This document shows positions 1 to 9,392 of a DNA stretch of 64,000 nt, in pieces. The stretch is from Thermoguttaceae bacterium (GTDB lineage: Bacteria > Planctomycetota > Planctomycetia > Pirellulales > Thermoguttaceae). The translations under genes and the position numbers were made by a program. The stretch covers positions 1-64,000 of the forward strand of contig JAFRAC010000019.1 in the NCBI GenBank assembly GCA_017405595.1, read 5' to 3'. The notes below the pieces were generated by a model. That model saw nothing but the letters and a program-made list of their open reading frames with translations. It made no database searches and was not told the origin of the DNA. The first letter of the stretch is position 1; each line of letters opens with the position of its first letter.

Positions 1-3
1 ACG

Positions 4-330
4 ATGGCCGACAACCTGGGAACTGCCGGTGATCCCATTTACAACCGACCAACCATCGCCAACATACTAGCCAGAACGGATAAAAGAGGGTTCACGGGAA
101 AAGGTCCCCACCAATTTATCTTCACCACCGACTGGAATGTTGAAGGAACGGAATGTACCAACGGCTACGTGATCTGCCTCAACAGTGTCGGAACTGTAGG
201 CAAGCCCACGAACAGCGCCAACATCGAACAGGACGAGGGATTTGATCCTGTTTCGGGTGATACGTTCAGTGGTCGGGTAAGTTGGTGTACGGGGTATACA
301 AACGACCAATACAACTTCACGATTTCTTGA
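4..330 (+). CDS. Hypothetical protein, probably 3' part of a longer gene
   Basis: The 108 codons read as a soluble, Asn/Thr/Gly-rich polypeptide with two widely spaced Cys residues and no recognisable domain. The frame is open to the left edge of the window, so the first ATG may be internal and the true start may lie outside. The base composition is AT-richer than the housekeeping block further right. I do not recognise the family. It could be the tail of a secreted or pilin-like protein, but nothing visible proves that. Confidence 0.35.
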   Translation: MADNLGTAGDPIYNRPTIANILARTDKRGFTGKGPHQFIFTTDWNVEGTECTNGYVICLNSVGTVGKPTNSANIEQDEGFDPVSGDTFSGRVSWCTGYTNDQYNFTIS

Positions 331-661
331 TCTGAGATCTGATGGCGACTTCTGCTTCTTACACAAACTGGGCACAAGCGACTAGCTTTAACGGGTATCT
401 GGCTTTTTCCAAAGATACTCCATGTGATGACCGTCTCGTTTATGAAACCCGTACGGAGGCGATTCAAAAGACAGGTTTCCCACTAAAATTTGCCCATAGA
501 TTTTGGCGAGGAACCGAAAAGGTTTTATTATGGATCCCCAAAATAATGGCATCTTTTTCTTGAGACTAACTCAAAAAGGTATCGATGGATTGTATAAATG
601 ATATTGTGTGTTTTTGTTGCAGATTCGACAATAAGTTCCGTAATGAGAGGTGTTTGGTATA
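331..661. other. AT-rich stretch without a convincing gene
   Basis: The only open frame here, 342-563 (+), has no good ribosome binding site, no domain and a composition I do not trust as coding. The rest looks like leader sequence of the following small gene, whose GAGAGG ribosome binding site lies at 645-650. Confidence 0.4.
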
Positions 662-937
662 ATGTTGAATAAAACAGAAAAGATTAAAAAGGAACTTCTT
701 GAATACATTGAACAGCACCCTGAAGAAAAACCGCCTTATCGCCCCTGGCGAGAGCTGATCAAGTGCGGCAATGAGGTAACCGAAAGTGAGATCTGGGAAT
801 GTTGCAAAGACCTAGTCAATGATGGTTATGCGCTACAACAGCCAATAGCGACATCTGCCTTTGCGCCGATTCGATTTAAACGACTCACAGAAAAGGGGAT
901 TGAATACCTTACCCAGCTAAGACTTTTAGATTCGTGA
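662..937 (+). CDS. Small winged-helix-like hypothetical protein
   Basis: This encodes a 91-residue charged protein. The ATG at 662 is preferred over the GTG at 650 because GAGAGG (645-650) sits 11 bases ahead of it. Helical segments at the N-terminus and a C-terminal stretch ending in RLTEKGIEYL resemble the end of a winged-helix DNA-binding domain, where a phrase of the type LT.KG..YL is common. That resemblance is only suggestive. It may be an accessory transcription regulator. The neighbour on the opposite strand is a HigA-type antitoxin, so the region has an accessory, mobile-gene flavour. Confidence 0.5.
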   Translation: MLNKTEKIKKELLEYIEQHPEEKPPYRPWRELIKCGNEVTESEIWECCKDLVNDGYALQQPIATSAFAPIRFKRLTEKGIEYLTQLRLLDS

Positions 938-982
938 GAACCTCACTTTCGGAGTGATGCTCCGAGTTGCTGAATTTGGAGA

Positions 983-1234
983 TTATTCGTCCACTAACGC
1001 CGCTTCCTCATTTTTCTGAAGATTCATCCAAAACTCCGCGCTTGTTCCGAAAAAGTTCCCCAGTTTGCGGGCGAGCTCTTCGGTAAGGGGGGAACGGCCC
1101 TCTGTCAGCGCGTTCAAGTCTTCTTCTGAAATATTCAGTTTTGCCGCCAGCGCCCATGCCGAAAGGCCGAGCGGCTGCATAAACTCTGCGAGCAAAATTT
1201 CGCCGGGCGGGATTCTTTGGATTTGTTCGTTCAT
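983..1234 (-). CDS. higA: HigA-family antitoxin-like HTH protein (solitary)
   Basis: This 83-residue protein opens with the phrase IPPGEILLAEFMQPLGLS, followed by a compact XRE-type helix-turn-helix (ALAAKLNISEEDLNALTEG), then TEELARKLGNFFGTSAEFWMNLQ. This is the standard HigA (VapI-like) antidote pattern. An AAGGAG ribosome binding site lies 7 bases before the ATG on the minus strand. HigA normally binds and neutralises the mRNA interferase HigB, and represses a higBA operon in which the toxin gene comes first. No HigB-like frame is present upstream (1235-1540) or downstream, so it is an orphan. It could be a relic, a regulator in its own right, or a protector against toxins encoded elsewhere. 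Confidence 0.85.
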   Translation of the reverse strand: MNEQIQRIPPGEILLAEFMQPLGLSAWALAAKLNISEEDLNALTEGRSPLTEELARKLGNFFGTSAEFWMNLQKNEEAALVDE

Positions 1235-1413
1235 CGGCGGGCTCCTTCTTCATTCCAACAAAACGCGGAACAACACCATTGTAAAGAAAAGACCGTTTAA
1301 GGGAGGCCGCGGCGGGGTAAAGAAACGTGAAATTCAGAAAAAACGGGTGCGGACCGCCGCTTCACCGCCGCCGACAGTGACTTTTCCCGCGTTTTAAGGA
1401 ACGGGTATTTTGC

Positions 1414-1419
1414 TATAAT
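1414..1419 (+). promoter_or_regulatory. Candidate -10 box in the 1235-1540 gap
   Basis: TATAAT lies about 120 bases ahead of the chosen start of the LEPR-XLL protein. The upstream -35 region is poor (TTTTAA-like). The rest of the 1235-1540 gap shows only GC-rich sequence and no HigB-like gene. Confidence 0.35.
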
Positions 1420-1540
1420 GACAATGAACCGCGGGTCCCCTTTTGTCCGTGCCGTTGGTGCGGAAAACGGCTTCCCGCGGGACAGACAATCGGATTTTCC
1501 TCTGAACCATTGTCCGCAACCAGAAAGAAACCGAAATTCA

Positions 1541-3202
1541 ATGAATCACCGTCAACTGAGATTTGAGTCGCTTGAAGAACGTCAGCTCCTGGCCGTGTGG
1601 GCCGGAGGCGTGCCGGACGCGGCATGCGCCGCTGCTGCCGGCGGGGATGCCGTGTCGGAAATTCCGGCCGTTGTTCCCGCACCAACCGAAGCTGTTCCGG
1701 CAGGGTACGCGGTCGGGGACGTTTATATTGCCTCCGCCTTCGATGTTGACGGTGACGGGTTTATCGGGCCTGCCGAGCTTTCGTATATGAGTTACGGCTG
1801 GTTCTCTGCCAGGGGAAATCAAAAATATCTCGCTTCCTGCGACCTTGACGGCGACGGGTTTATCGGGCCCGGCGACTATTCCGTTCTCTCGAAATACTGG
1901 TTTAAAACCTGCGATCAGTTGCCGGACGAGACGAAGTCTTATGCGATTTACCCTTCTCATCCCTCGAACTGGACTTTTTCGGGCGATGATCCGTCAAAAA
2001 TATCTGTTCAAAACGGAGAACTAGCCTTTACCGAGGCAGACTGCTCTCTGGAGGCGGTCTGTGCTTACAGCGCTTTTGCCGATCATCTCCGCGTGACGTT
2101 TGATTTTACCGCAGCCGGAACGTCCCCCGATTTTTCGGCGGGAATCGAATTGGCGGTTCAGGATTCCGGGGGAAGCTGCTATTTCGAAATCAAATCTCAT
2201 CAGCTCTTTCTTTATTCCGTCGGCGCCGAGGGTTCGATGACCCTGCTGCGTTCCGTGTCCTTTCAGACCGACGCGGGGGAGGTCTATACATTCTGGGCGC
2301 AGAATTCCGACGGCCAGCTGGCTTTCGGTTTAGACGACCGAACATTGCTCACCTATGACGCCGATGCCTGCGGGGGGAAAATCGGGTTTCGCGCGGAAAT
2401 CGGAACAACGGCCTTTTCGAATATTTCCGTCGGATTTAATCCTCAGCCGGTCGAAGATGTTCCGGATGAAACACCGGACCAAATCCGTATTGCCACCTAC
2501 AATATTCATTCCTGCGGCGGTTTCGAGGATTCAAACGAATCGCACCCGGAATGGGCCGGCGGGGTCATTGCCGGTATTCAGCCGAACGTCATCGGGCTTC
2601 AGGAAGTCGATAGGAATACAAGCCGTTCGGGCTGGAAAGATCAAACTGTTCAGCTGGCCCAAATGACCGGACTCGACCCGTTTTTTGCCAAAGCCGCCAG
2701 CTATTACGGCGGCGATTACGGAATCGGCGCGCTTGCCGGCCTTCCATCGGTTTCGGTTCGAAACGTTCCGCTGCCGGGCGAAGAGGAGGTTCGTGTTCTT
2801 CTTGAAATCGAATTCAACGATTTCGTTTTCTTTAACACACACCTTTCCTTAACAAAGGATTCCCGCAGGGAATCGGCGGAAATCATCAACAGCGAACTGG
2901 GTTTGTATCAGAAGCCCGTGATTTTGGTCGGCGATATGAATGTGAATTCTGTCCGGGAACTCACTCGCCTTTTCGGTGAGTCCTGGACGATTCTCAGTCC
3001 GGAGCTGCCGACCTACCCTTCCGACGAGCCGACGATGCGCCTTGATTTCATCCTGATCGCGGATCCGACGGGAACAATCCCTGTCAATTCGAGCGTATGG
3101 ACGGACGCGGTTGTCCGCAGTGAGGTCATACAGGATCTTTCTTCCGACCACTGTCCCGTTTACGTTGATCTTGACTGGGCGTGGATTGAGGCGAATTTAT
3201 AA
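1541..3202 (+). CDS. Exported LEPR-XLL protein with EF-hand pair and endonuclease/exonuclease/phosphatase domain
   Basis: This is a 553-residue protein with three parts. Residues 6-18 (RFESLEERQLLAV) are a LEPR-XLL motif, a planctomycete export/sorting signal. Two EF-hand-type loops follow at about 68-79 and 101-112 (D.DGDGFIGP), then a beta-rich domain at about 125-300 that is shared with the sialidase at 50140-52014. Residues 315-545 form an endonuclease/exonuclease/phosphatase (EEP) domain. Its active-site residues are visible: N321 in TYNIH, E355 in LQEVD, H433 in NTHL, D465/N467 in GDMN, D502 in LDFI and D536-H537 in SDHCP. The EEP family hydrolyses phosphodiesters or inositol/sphingolipid phosphates; the substrate here is unknown. 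ATG 1541 was chosen because LEPR-XLL motifs lie at the extreme N-terminus; an upstream in-frame start at 1418 would add 41 residues lacking such character. Confidence 0.85.
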   Translation: MNHRQLRFESLEERQLLAVWAGGVPDAACAAAAGGDAVSEIPAVVPAPTEAVPAGYAVGDVYIASAFDVDGDGFIGPAELSYMSYGWFSARGNQKYLASCDLDGDGFIGPGDYSVLSKYWFKTCDQLPDETKSYAIYPSHPSNWTFSGDDPSKISVQNGELAFTEADCSLEAVCAYSAFADHLRVTFDFTAAGTSPDFSAGIELAVQDSGGSCYFEIKSHQLFLYSVGAEGSMTLLRSVSFQTDAGEVYTFWAQNSDGQLAFGLDDRTLLTYDADACGGKIGFRAEIGTTAFSNISVGFNPQPVEDVPDETPDQIRIATYNIHSCGGFEDSNESHPEWAGGVIAGIQPNVIGLQEVDRNTSRSGWKDQTVQLAQMTGLDPFFAKAASYYGGDYGIGALAGLPSVSVRNVPLPGEEEVRVLLEIEFNDFVFFNTHLSLTKDSRRESAEIINSELGLYQKPVILVGDMNVNSVRELTRLFGESWTILSPELPTYPSDEPTMRLDFILIADPTGTIPVNSSVWTDAVVRSEVIQDLSSDHCPVYVDLDWAWIEANL

Positions 3203-3355
3203 GCGGCTTTGCTTCTTCGGTTTACCGGCGGTTTTTCAGAATTTGTGATGAGACTGCGCCGGCCTCCCGCCCCGTGCGGGATTCGTTTCTTCTTTGAGTT
3301 TCAGTGAAACCGTTTGCACACAATCCTTTGCGCTGAAAATACAGCCGCAAAAAAA

Positions 3356-3406
3356 CCGAGTGCCGAACGCTGGCAGGAGAAGAATCCCTGGCGAATCGGC
3401 ACTCGG
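3356..3406 (-). terminator. Intrinsic terminator of the pgk operon
   Basis: A perfect 11-bp inverted repeat (CCGAGTGCCGA at 3356-3366, TCGGCACTCGG at 3396-3406) has partly self-complementary sequence between its arms. On the minus strand a run of seven T follows the hairpin directly. It lies about 55 bases after the pgk stop codon. Confidence 0.7.
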
Positions 3407-3459
3407 TCGGAGAACGGGGTGCGGCCGTTGGAGCCGGTTTAGAACCGGCGCGGAAAATC

Positions 3460-4644
3460 TTATTCGTCGAGCAGATCGACCGCCGCGAATTTCTTCCCCT
3501 CGAGCATGGCCAGCGAAGCGCCGCCGCCGGTCGAGACGTGGGTCACTTTGTCGGCGAAACCGAGCTTCTGGATCGCCGCGGCGCTGTCGCCGCCGCCGAT
3601 GATGCTGACCGCGTCGCTTTCGGCAATCGCCTGGGCCACGGCTTTGGTCCCTTCGTCGAACGGGGGCATTTCGCAAACGCCCATCGGGCCGTTCCAGACG
3701 ACCGTCTTGGCGCCCTTGACGATCGAGCAGTAGAGTTCGGCGGTTTTCGGGCCGATATCGAGCCCTTCGTAGTCGTCGGCGATTTCGCCCGCCGCGACAA
3801 TCTGCTTGTTGCAGTCGGCACTGAACGCGTCGCCGGCATGGGTGTCGATCGGCAGAACCAGTTTGTCGCCCCCTTCGGCGAGGAGTTCTTTCGCCAGGTC
3901 GACCTTGTCGGGTTCGACGAGCGATTTGCCGACTTTGCCCCCCTGCGCCAGCGAGAAGGTGTACGCCATCGCGCCGCCGATCAGGACTTTGTCGCAGATT
4001 CCCAGAAGGTTCTTGATGACCATGATCTTATCCGAGACTTTCGCGCCGCCGAGAATCGCGACGAACGGACGGGCCGGATTGCTGATCGTGTCGGTCAGGT
4101 ACTTGATCTCCTTTTCGACGAGGAAACCGCAGACCTTCGGTTTGCCGGCCATCGCTTCGGGAACGGCGACCATCGAGGCGTCGGTGCGGTGGCAGGTGCC
4201 GAACGCGTCGTTGACATACACATCGGCGAACGCGGCGAGCTGCTTGGCGAATTCGGGATCGCCCTTCTTTTCGCCCGGCTGAAACCGGAGGTTTTCGAGC
4301 ACGACGACTTCGCCTTCACCCAGAGCGGCCACTTTGGCTTTCGCATCGTCGCCGACGGTGTCGGCCGCGAAGGTGACCTTGTTGTTCGGGAGGAGTTCGG
4401 CCAGACGGTCCGCCGCCGGTTTGAGCGTGAACTTGGCGTCGGGAGCGTCTTTCGGACGGCCGAGGTGACTCATCAGGATCACTTTCCCGCCCCGTTCGAG
4501 AACCGAGGTAATCGTCGGCAGCGCCATTCGGATACGGCGGTCGTCGGTCACGTTTCCGTTTTCGTCGAGCGGCACATTGAAGTCGACACGGATCAGGACG
4601 GCTTTTCCTTTGACATCCACATTTGCAATCGTTTTCTTAGCCAT
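3460..4644 (-). CDS. pgk: Phosphoglycerate kinase
   Basis: This 394-residue protein has the family's usual length. It transfers phosphate between 1,3-bisphosphoglycerate and ADP in lower glycolysis. Visible signatures are the N-terminal substrate loop RVDFNVPLD, the LMSHLGRPK motif, the hinge/ATP-site phrase [11 protein letters not shown], and the C-terminal GGGDSAAAI nucleotide loop. The ATG is preceded by a strong AGGAGG. It is the last gene of a minus-strand run that begins at tpiA, and a terminator follows it. Confidence 0.97.
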   Translation of the reverse strand: MAKKTIANVDVKGKAVLIRVDFNVPLDENGNVTDDRRIRMALPTITSVLERGGKVILMSHLGRPKDAPDAKFTLKPAADRLAELLPNNKVTFAADTVGDDAKAKVAALGEGEVVVLENLRFQPGEKKGDPEFAKQLAAFADVYVNDAFGTCHRTDASMVAVPEAMAGKPKVCGFLVEKEIKYLTDTISNPARPFVAILGGAKVSDKIMVIKNLLGICDKVLIGGAMAYTFSLAQGGKVGKSLVEPDKVDLAKELLAEGGDKLVLPIDTHAGDAFSADCNKQIVAAGEIADDYEGLDIGPKTAELYCSIVKGAKTVVWNGPMGVCEMPPFDEGTKAVAQAIAESDAVSIIGGGDSAAAIQKLGFADKVTHVSTGGGASLAMLEGKKFAAVDLLDE

Positions 4645-4720
4645 TTCGTTGTTCCTCCTAAGTTCTAAAACGGTGTTGAAATGTTCCGGTTATTTGTGTT
4701 GCTGTTCCGCGGGCGTTCGC

Positions 4721-6358
4721 CTATTTGGAATTCTTTTTGAAATAATTCACCAGCGCGTTGGTCGAGGCGTCGTGGGAAGTGATTTCCCCCTTGCCGGCGA
4801 GCTCGGGCAGAATCACCTTGGCGAGCTGTTTGCCGAGCTCGACCCCCATCTGGTCGAACGAGTTGATGTTCCAGAGGATCCCCTGCGTGAAGATCTTCAT
4901 CTCGTAGAGGGCGATCAGGTTCCCCAGCACGCGCGGGGTGAGCTTCCGGAAGAAGATCGTGTTCGTCGGCCGGTTTCCGGGAAAGACCTTGGCGGGCGCC
5001 AGACGCGCAGCTTCGGCATCGTCGAGCCCCGAGGCTTTCAGTTCGGCGTACGCTTCGGCCTGGGTTTTCCCCCGCATGAGCGCTTCGGTCTGCGCGATAA
5101 AGTTCGCAATCAGTTTGGCGTGGTGGTCGCCGACGGGGTTCTGGGTTTCGACCGGCGCGAGGAAATCGCACGGAATCAGTTTCGTGCCCTGATGGATCAG
5201 CTGGTAGAACGCGTGCTGGCCGTTGGTGCCCGGTTCGCCCCAGATGATCGGGCCGGTGGAATAATCGACGGCGCGGTTTTCGCGGTCAACCCGTTTGCCG
5301 TTGCTTTCCATATCCCCCTGCTGGAGATACGCGGCGAACCGGTGCAGGTACTGGTCGTACGGCAGAATCGCCTGGGTCTCGGCGTTGAAGAAGTTGTTAT
5401 ACCAAATCCCCAGAAGCGCCATCAGTACCGGAATGTTTTCGGCAAAGGGCGCGGTGCGGAAGTGGACGTCGGTTTCGTGACCGCCGATGAGGAGCTCTTC
5501 GAAGTTGTCGAACCCGACCGCCAGCGCGATCGAAAGGCCGATGGCGGACCAGAGCGAGTAGCGGCCGCCGACCCAGTTCCAGAACTCAAACATATTTTCG
5601 GGATCGATCCCGAACTTTTCGACTTCGGCGCGGTTGGTCGAAAGCGCCGCAAAATGTTTGGCAATCGCGCTTTCGTCTTTCGCCGCGGCAAGGAACCATT
5701 CCCGCGCCGAGTTGGCGTTGGTCATTGTTTCCAAGGTGGTGAACGTTTTCGAGGCGACGATGAAAAGGGTCGTTTCGGGATCCAGCTTTTTGAGCGTTTC
5801 CGCGATATGCGTGCCGTCGACGTTCGAGACGAAGTGCAGGTTGAGCCGTGTCCGATACGGCTTCAGCGCTTCGGTAACCATGTAGGGACCCAGGTCGGAA
5901 CCGCCGATCCCGATGTTGACCGCGTCGGTGATCGGCTTGCCGGTATAGCCTTTCCATTGGCCGGAGATCACCTTTTCGCTGAACGCTTTCATCTTCGCCA
6001 GAACCGCGTTGACTTCCGGCATCACGTCTTCGCCGTCGACGTAGACCGGAGTGTTGCTCCGGTTCCGGAGCGCGGTGTGCAGCACGGCGCGCCGTTCGGT
6101 CACGTTGATCTTCTCGCCGGTGAACATGGCCTCGATCTTTTCGGCCAGATTCATCTCGACGGCGAGCGCCAGGAGCTTTTCAACGGTTTCGGCGGTGATC
6201 AGGTTTTTCGAGTAGTCGAAAAGGATGCCGTTCCATTCCAGGGAAAACTTTTCGAACCGGCCGGGATCGGCGGCGAACATTTCGCGCATCGAAAAGGTTC
6301 CGGCATTCTGTTTATGTTCGGCAAGCGCTTTCCAGGCGCTGGTTTCAGTCGGTTTCAT
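4721..6358 (-). CDS. pgi: Glucose-6-phosphate isomerase
   Basis: This 545-residue enzyme interconverts glucose 6-phosphate and fructose 6-phosphate in the cytosol. Signatures are the sugar-phosphate loop [16 protein letters not shown], the central [21 protein letters not shown] block (the PGI family pattern with catalytic Glu/Arg), and [24 protein letters not shown] with the catalytic His. The C-terminal block [10 protein letters not shown] ends in the usual lysine-rich tail. It corresponds to the long bacterial/eukaryotic PGI form. It sits 76 bases upstream of pgk in the same orientation. Confidence 0.97.
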   Translation of the reverse strand: MKPTETSAWKALAEHKQNAGTFSMREMFAADPGRFEKFSLEWNGILFDYSKNLITAETVEKLLALAVEMNLAEKIEAMFTGEKINVTERRAVLHTALRNRSNTPVYVDGEDVMPEVNAVLAKMKAFSEKVISGQWKGYTGKPITDAVNIGIGGSDLGPYMVTEALKPYRTRLNLHFVSNVDGTHIAETLKKLDPETTLFIVASKTFTTLETMTNANSAREWFLAAAKDESAIAKHFAALSTNRAEVEKFGIDPENMFEFWNWVGGRYSLWSAIGLSIALAVGFDNFEELLIGGHETDVHFRTAPFAENIPVLMALLGIWYNNFFNAETQAILPYDQYLHRFAAYLQQGDMESNGKRVDRENRAVDYSTGPIIWGEPGTNGQHAFYQLIHQGTKLIPCDFLAPVETQNPVGDHHAKLIANFIAQTEALMRGKTQAEAYAELKASGLDDAEAARLAPAKVFPGNRPTNTIFFRKLTPRVLGNLIALYEMKIFTQGILWNINSFDQMGVELGKQLAKVILPELAGKGEITSHDASTNALVNYFKKNSK

Positions 6359-6442
6359 GGGGATTTCTTGGAGCGTAAGGTTTTGTGTGAAACTGCCGCC
6401 GACGGACCGGCGGCACAGGAAGGAACGATTTGCTTTCCGGCG

Positions 6443-6988
6443 CTATCCGAGAATGTCGAGAATCGCCCGGAGAATCTCGTCGGGTTCCGCCATCCGGCCG
6501 GGGCCTTCCTGCCCGCACGCCAGGCGGCCCTCGTCGGGACCGACAAAATGGAACCCGCCGTCCGCTTTCAGCTGGGCAATGTTCCGCTGTGTTGCGGGTT
6601 TCGCCCACATGACGCTGTTCATGGCGGGCGCCATCAGAACAGGCCCGTCAAAGGCCAGGATGCTCGACGAAACGGCGTCGTCGGCGATGCCGTGCGCCGC
6701 CTTGGCAATGATGTCGGCGGAGGCCGGTGCAACACAGAAGAGGCGCGTTTCGCGGCTAAGGCTGACGTGCGGATAGGGGGATTCGGGATTGTTCCAGAGC
6801 GACGTGTAAACCGGATTGCCCGAAAGAGCGTAAAACGTCTGCGGGGCGACGAGTTTCGTCGCGGCTTTGGTCATCACCACCGAAACCCGCGCTCCTTCGG
6901 CAACGAGGCGGCTGACCAGCGCGGCGGCTTTGTAAGCCGCAATTCCGCCCGTCACGCCGACCAGGATGGGAACATCTTGCAGTGTCAT
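6443..6988 (-). CDS. coaC: Phosphopantothenoylcysteine decarboxylase (CoaC-type flavoprotein, no CoaB half)
   Basis: This 181-residue protein corresponds to the N-terminal flavoprotein half of Dfp/CoaBC. It decarboxylates 4'-phosphopantothenoylcysteine in coenzyme A synthesis, using FMN. Visible are the flavin-binding GVTGGIAAYKAAALV start, the PASADIIAKAAHGIADD block equivalent to the PASANT motif, the active-site MAPAMNSVMW, and the substrate-clamp phrase GRLACGQEGPGRM. The ATG at 6988 was chosen because the family starts just before VGVTGGIAA; the frame extends upstream only through the antisense of rpoZ. The CoaB synthetase domain is not attached and is not elsewhere in the window. Confidence 0.9.
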   Translation of the reverse strand: MTLQDVPILVGVTGGIAAYKAAALVSRLVAEGARVSVVMTKAATKLVAPQTFYALSGNPVYTSLWNNPESPYPHVSLSRETRLFCVAPASADIIAKAAHGIADDAVSSSILAFDGPVLMAPAMNSVMWAKPATQRNIAQLKADGGFHFVGPDEGRLACGQEGPGRMAEPDEILRAILDILG

Positions 6989-7001
6989 CGCCGTCTTTCC
7001 G

Positions 7002-7307
7002 TCAGTCCCCTTCGGGGGTGAAATCGGGCGCCGCTTCGGTGTCGAACCGGAACGCGGCGGTGCTGCCGATCGGGTTTTCGGCGGGGAGCTCGCTGCGGTA
7101 ACGGAGTTCCCCGTTGGTGTCGAGATAGATCTTGTCTTCGACAATTTCCTGGATGACCAGTTCAAGTTTGCTCTTGGTTCCGTCGGTTTCGACGAACGAG
7201 GCGGCGCCCTTGTTCAGATAAACCAGGCGTTTTTGGATCAACGCGGACAGCTGAAAACGCCCCCCGACCTTTTCAATCAGTTTCTCATCACGCAATTCGT
7301 CGATCAT
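7002..7307 (-). CDS. rpoZ: RNA polymerase omega subunit
   Basis: This is a 101-residue protein. The N-terminal part, IEKVGGRFQLSALIQKRLVYLNKGA, matches the conserved omega core, in which the FQLS.L..KR..YL.KGA segment contacts the beta-prime C-terminus. Omega aids polymerase assembly and in many bacteria helps form a (p)ppGpp site. The C-terminal half is a less conserved extension, as seen in planctomycete forms. Placement between gmk and coaBC genes is a common bacterial arrangement and supports the call. It ends 13 bases before coaC. Confidence 0.85.
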   Translation of the reverse strand: MIDELRDEKLIEKVGGRFQLSALIQKRLVYLNKGAASFVETDGTKSKLELVIQEIVEDKIYLDTNGELRYRSELPAENPIGSTAAFRFDTEAAPDFTPEGD

Positions 7308-7371
7308 AATCTGCTCCGAAATTAAAGGATTTCGTCAAGCCGCAAGCGTTCCGCTACACAGGCGGGCGCTT

Positions 7372-7965
7372 TCAGCCTTTTCTGAGGATTGCCGTCAGAT
7401 CGGCCACGGCTTGTTCGAGCCGATCGTTGACGACACGGTATTTGTATTGCCCGGCTTTTTCGATTTCGCTCTGCGCCTGGGCAAGGCGTTTGGCGAGCGA
7501 CTCTTCGGTTTCGGTTCCCCGGCCGCGCAGCCGCGCTTCTAACACATCGAGCCCGGGCGGTTCAATGAAAACCGTCAGGGCATCGGGAAATGATTTCAGG
7601 GCTTCTTCGGCGCCTTTGACGTCGATTTCGAGGATGACCCAGTTCCCCTTTTCGAGTTCGGCGAGCACCGGCGCTTTCAGGGTGCCGTAAAGCGCGCCGC
7701 CGGGATAGACCTCGAACGATTCGAGAAACTCCCCCCGGTTCTGACGGGCGAGGAACTCGTCCCGGGAAAGGAAATGGTAATCGACGCCGTCCTGTTCGCC
7801 GGGCCGCTTTTCGCGCGTGGTGGCCGAAATGCTCATCGCCAGCGGAAATTCCCCGGACTGCCGGACCCGGGAAACGAGCGTTCCCTTGCCGACGCCGGAA
7901 GGACCGGAAATGATGATCAGTTTCCCGCGGGGGGGAATCCCGGCCGAAGGGGCGGGTGAACTCAT
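7372..7965 (-). CDS. gmk: Guanylate kinase
   Basis: This 197-residue enzyme phosphorylates GMP to GDP. The P-loop GPSGVGKGTL, the GMP-binding block SATTREKRPGEQDGVDYHFLSRDEF, and VILEIDVKGAEE are all present and the length is normal. The ATG at 7965 has an AGGGG box 7 bases ahead. A TTG at 7983 in the same frame is possible but would sit inside the stop of yicC. It is followed by rpoZ. Confidence 0.95.
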   Translation of the reverse strand: MSSPAPSAGIPPRGKLIIISGPSGVGKGTLVSRVRQSGEFPLAMSISATTREKRPGEQDGVDYHFLSRDEFLARQNRGEFLESFEVYPGGALYGTLKAPVLAELEKGNWVILEIDVKGAEEALKSFPDALTVFIEPPGLDVLEARLRGRGTETEESLAKRLAQAQSEIEKAGQYKYRVVNDRLEQAVADLTAILRKG

Positions 7966-7975
7966 GGCCGCGCCC

Positions 7976-8857
7976 CTATTCAATGTTTTGAACCATTTCG
8001 CGGATCTTTTCGACGATCGTTTTCATATCGACCACCCAGTAGGTGATCTCCGAAAAGTTGGCCTTCGAGCCGATCGTGTTCACTTCGCGAAACATCTCTT
8101 GGGTCAGGAAATCGAGCCGTTTGCCGCAGGGACCGGCGCTCTTCAGGGTTTCGCCGAACTGCTCCAGGTGGGAACGGAACCGGACGATCTCTTCGGAGAT
8201 GTCGGACTTGTCGACAAACAGGGCGATTTCGCGGATAAAATCGCTTTCGCCGGCGGTCAGGTTATGCGCCTGCATAATGGCCGAGACACGTTCGAGGAGC
8301 TTTTCGCGGTACCGCTCGGAAACCATCGGCACGAGCGATTCGATTTTCGAGATCCGCCCGGCAAGGGCGTCGCAATTTTCCCGGACCGCTTTGGCCATTT
8401 CGTTCCCCTCGCGCGCGCGCATCCGGGTAAGGGCCTCGAGCGCTTCGGCAAGGTTTTCCTGCACCGCCTCCCACGCCGCGTCGGCGTCTTCGGACTCGCC
8501 AGCTTCTTCGATGACGCCGGGCAGGCGGAAATAGTCGGCGATTGCGCCCAACGGAACGCCTTCCCCTTCGCCGGCGGCGGCGCTGCGGGCGCGGTTCAGG
8601 TAATACGAAAGCGCCGTCTCGTTGATGCGGAAACGCGAGTCTTCGGAATCACGGCGGATCTTGAGCTGAACGCTGATCGTACCGCGATCGATCTTCGTGC
8701 GGAGAAGCGATTCCACCTTCGGCTCTAAGGACGAAAAACCGTCAGAAATCCGTAAGGCGGCCTTAAAGTAACGATTGTTGACCGTCTTGATTTCTGACGC
8801 GACCAGATAACCGTTTCGGCGGGTGTTCGCCCCGCCGAAGCCTGTCATACTAAGCAA
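7976..8857 (-). CDS. yicC: YicC/YloC family endoribonuclease
   Basis: This 293-residue protein begins MLSMTGFG and continues with SEIKTVNNRYFKAALRI, both diagnostic of the YicC N-terminal domain. It ends with the conserved block KRLDFLTQEMFREVNTIGSKAN. Members are Mg/Mn-dependent endoribonucleases linked to small-RNA turnover and stationary-phase survival. The yicC-gmk-rpoZ order is widely conserved. The C-terminus stops 10 bases before the gmk ATG, indicating co-transcription. Confidence 0.95.
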   Translation of the reverse strand: MLSMTGFGGANTRRNGYLVASEIKTVNNRYFKAALRISDGFSSLEPKVESLLRTKIDRGTISVQLKIRRDSEDSRFRINETALSYYLNRARSAAAGEGEGVPLGAIADYFRLPGVIEEAGESEDADAAWEAVQENLAEALEALTRMRAREGNEMAKAVRENCDALAGRISKIESLVPMVSERYREKLLERVSAIMQAHNLTAGESDFIREIALFVDKSDISEEIVRFRSHLEQFGETLKSAGPCGKRLDFLTQEMFREVNTIGSKANFSEITYWVVDMKTIVEKIREMVQNIE

Positions 8858-8886
8858 AGCTGTGTGTCCTTTCCGGGATGTTCCGA

Positions 8887-9312
8887 TTACTCGGCCGGTG
8901 CGGTATCGCCTGCCGGGGCGGCGTCGCCAGCGGGAGCAGCGTCGCCAGCGGGGGCGGCGTCAGCAACCGGAGCCGCGTCGGCCGGAACCGCTTCCTGGGC
9001 AACAGGGGCGCCCGCCGCGGGATTCTCGGTAGCGGTAATGGGGGCTTCCCCCACGAGGGTGCTGCCGTGACGCGTCTTTTTGAAGACATAACCGCCGGCG
9101 ATGCACAGGACGAACCAGATGATCGTCGTCCAGATGGTGATCCGCATGAAAACATCGCTCGACTTGGCGCCGAACGCGCTGTTTCCGCCCATGCCGCCGA
9201 ACGCGCCGACCAGCCCCCCGCCTTTTCCGCGCTGCAGGAGGATGATCAAGAGCATAAAGAGCATCAGGACGACCATGACGACGAACAGAAGCGCTTGCAA
9301 AACAGCAATCAT
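8887..9312 (-). CDS. secG: SecG subunit of the preprotein translocase, with alanine/proline-rich tail
   Basis: This 141-residue inner-membrane protein has a first membrane span at about residues 3-26, the conserved [16 protein letters not shown] cytoplasmic loop with SAFGAKSSD, and a second span at about 55-78. These are the SecG hallmarks. SecG assists SecYE/SecA protein export. The C-terminal 55 residues form a low-complexity extension that ends in four copies of an AP(A/V)GDA-type repeat; most SecG proteins end soon after the second span. Translocation function should not depend on that tail. Confidence 0.92.
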   Translation of the reverse strand: MIAVLQALLFVVMVVLMLFMLLIILLQRGKGGGLVGAFGGMGGNSAFGAKSSDVFMRITIWTTIIWFVLCIAGGYVFKKTRHGSTLVGEAPITATENPAAGAPVAQEAVPADAAPVADAAPAGDAAPAGDAAPAGDTAPAE

Positions 9313-9392
9313 ACTTTCACTTTTCCTCGGGTGAAGAATTGATTCTTTGGGATGTTTTCAATACGAACGGCATCTTGACCGTAAACGGCAGA

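Noticed and set aside
342-563. Plus-strand frame of 73 codons
   Set aside because: No ribosome binding site, no domain and atypical composition.
4577-7021. Long plus-strand frame of 814 codons opposite pgi, coaC and rpoZ
   Set aside because: It is the antisense reading of well-supported genes in GC-rich DNA, with no domain of its own.
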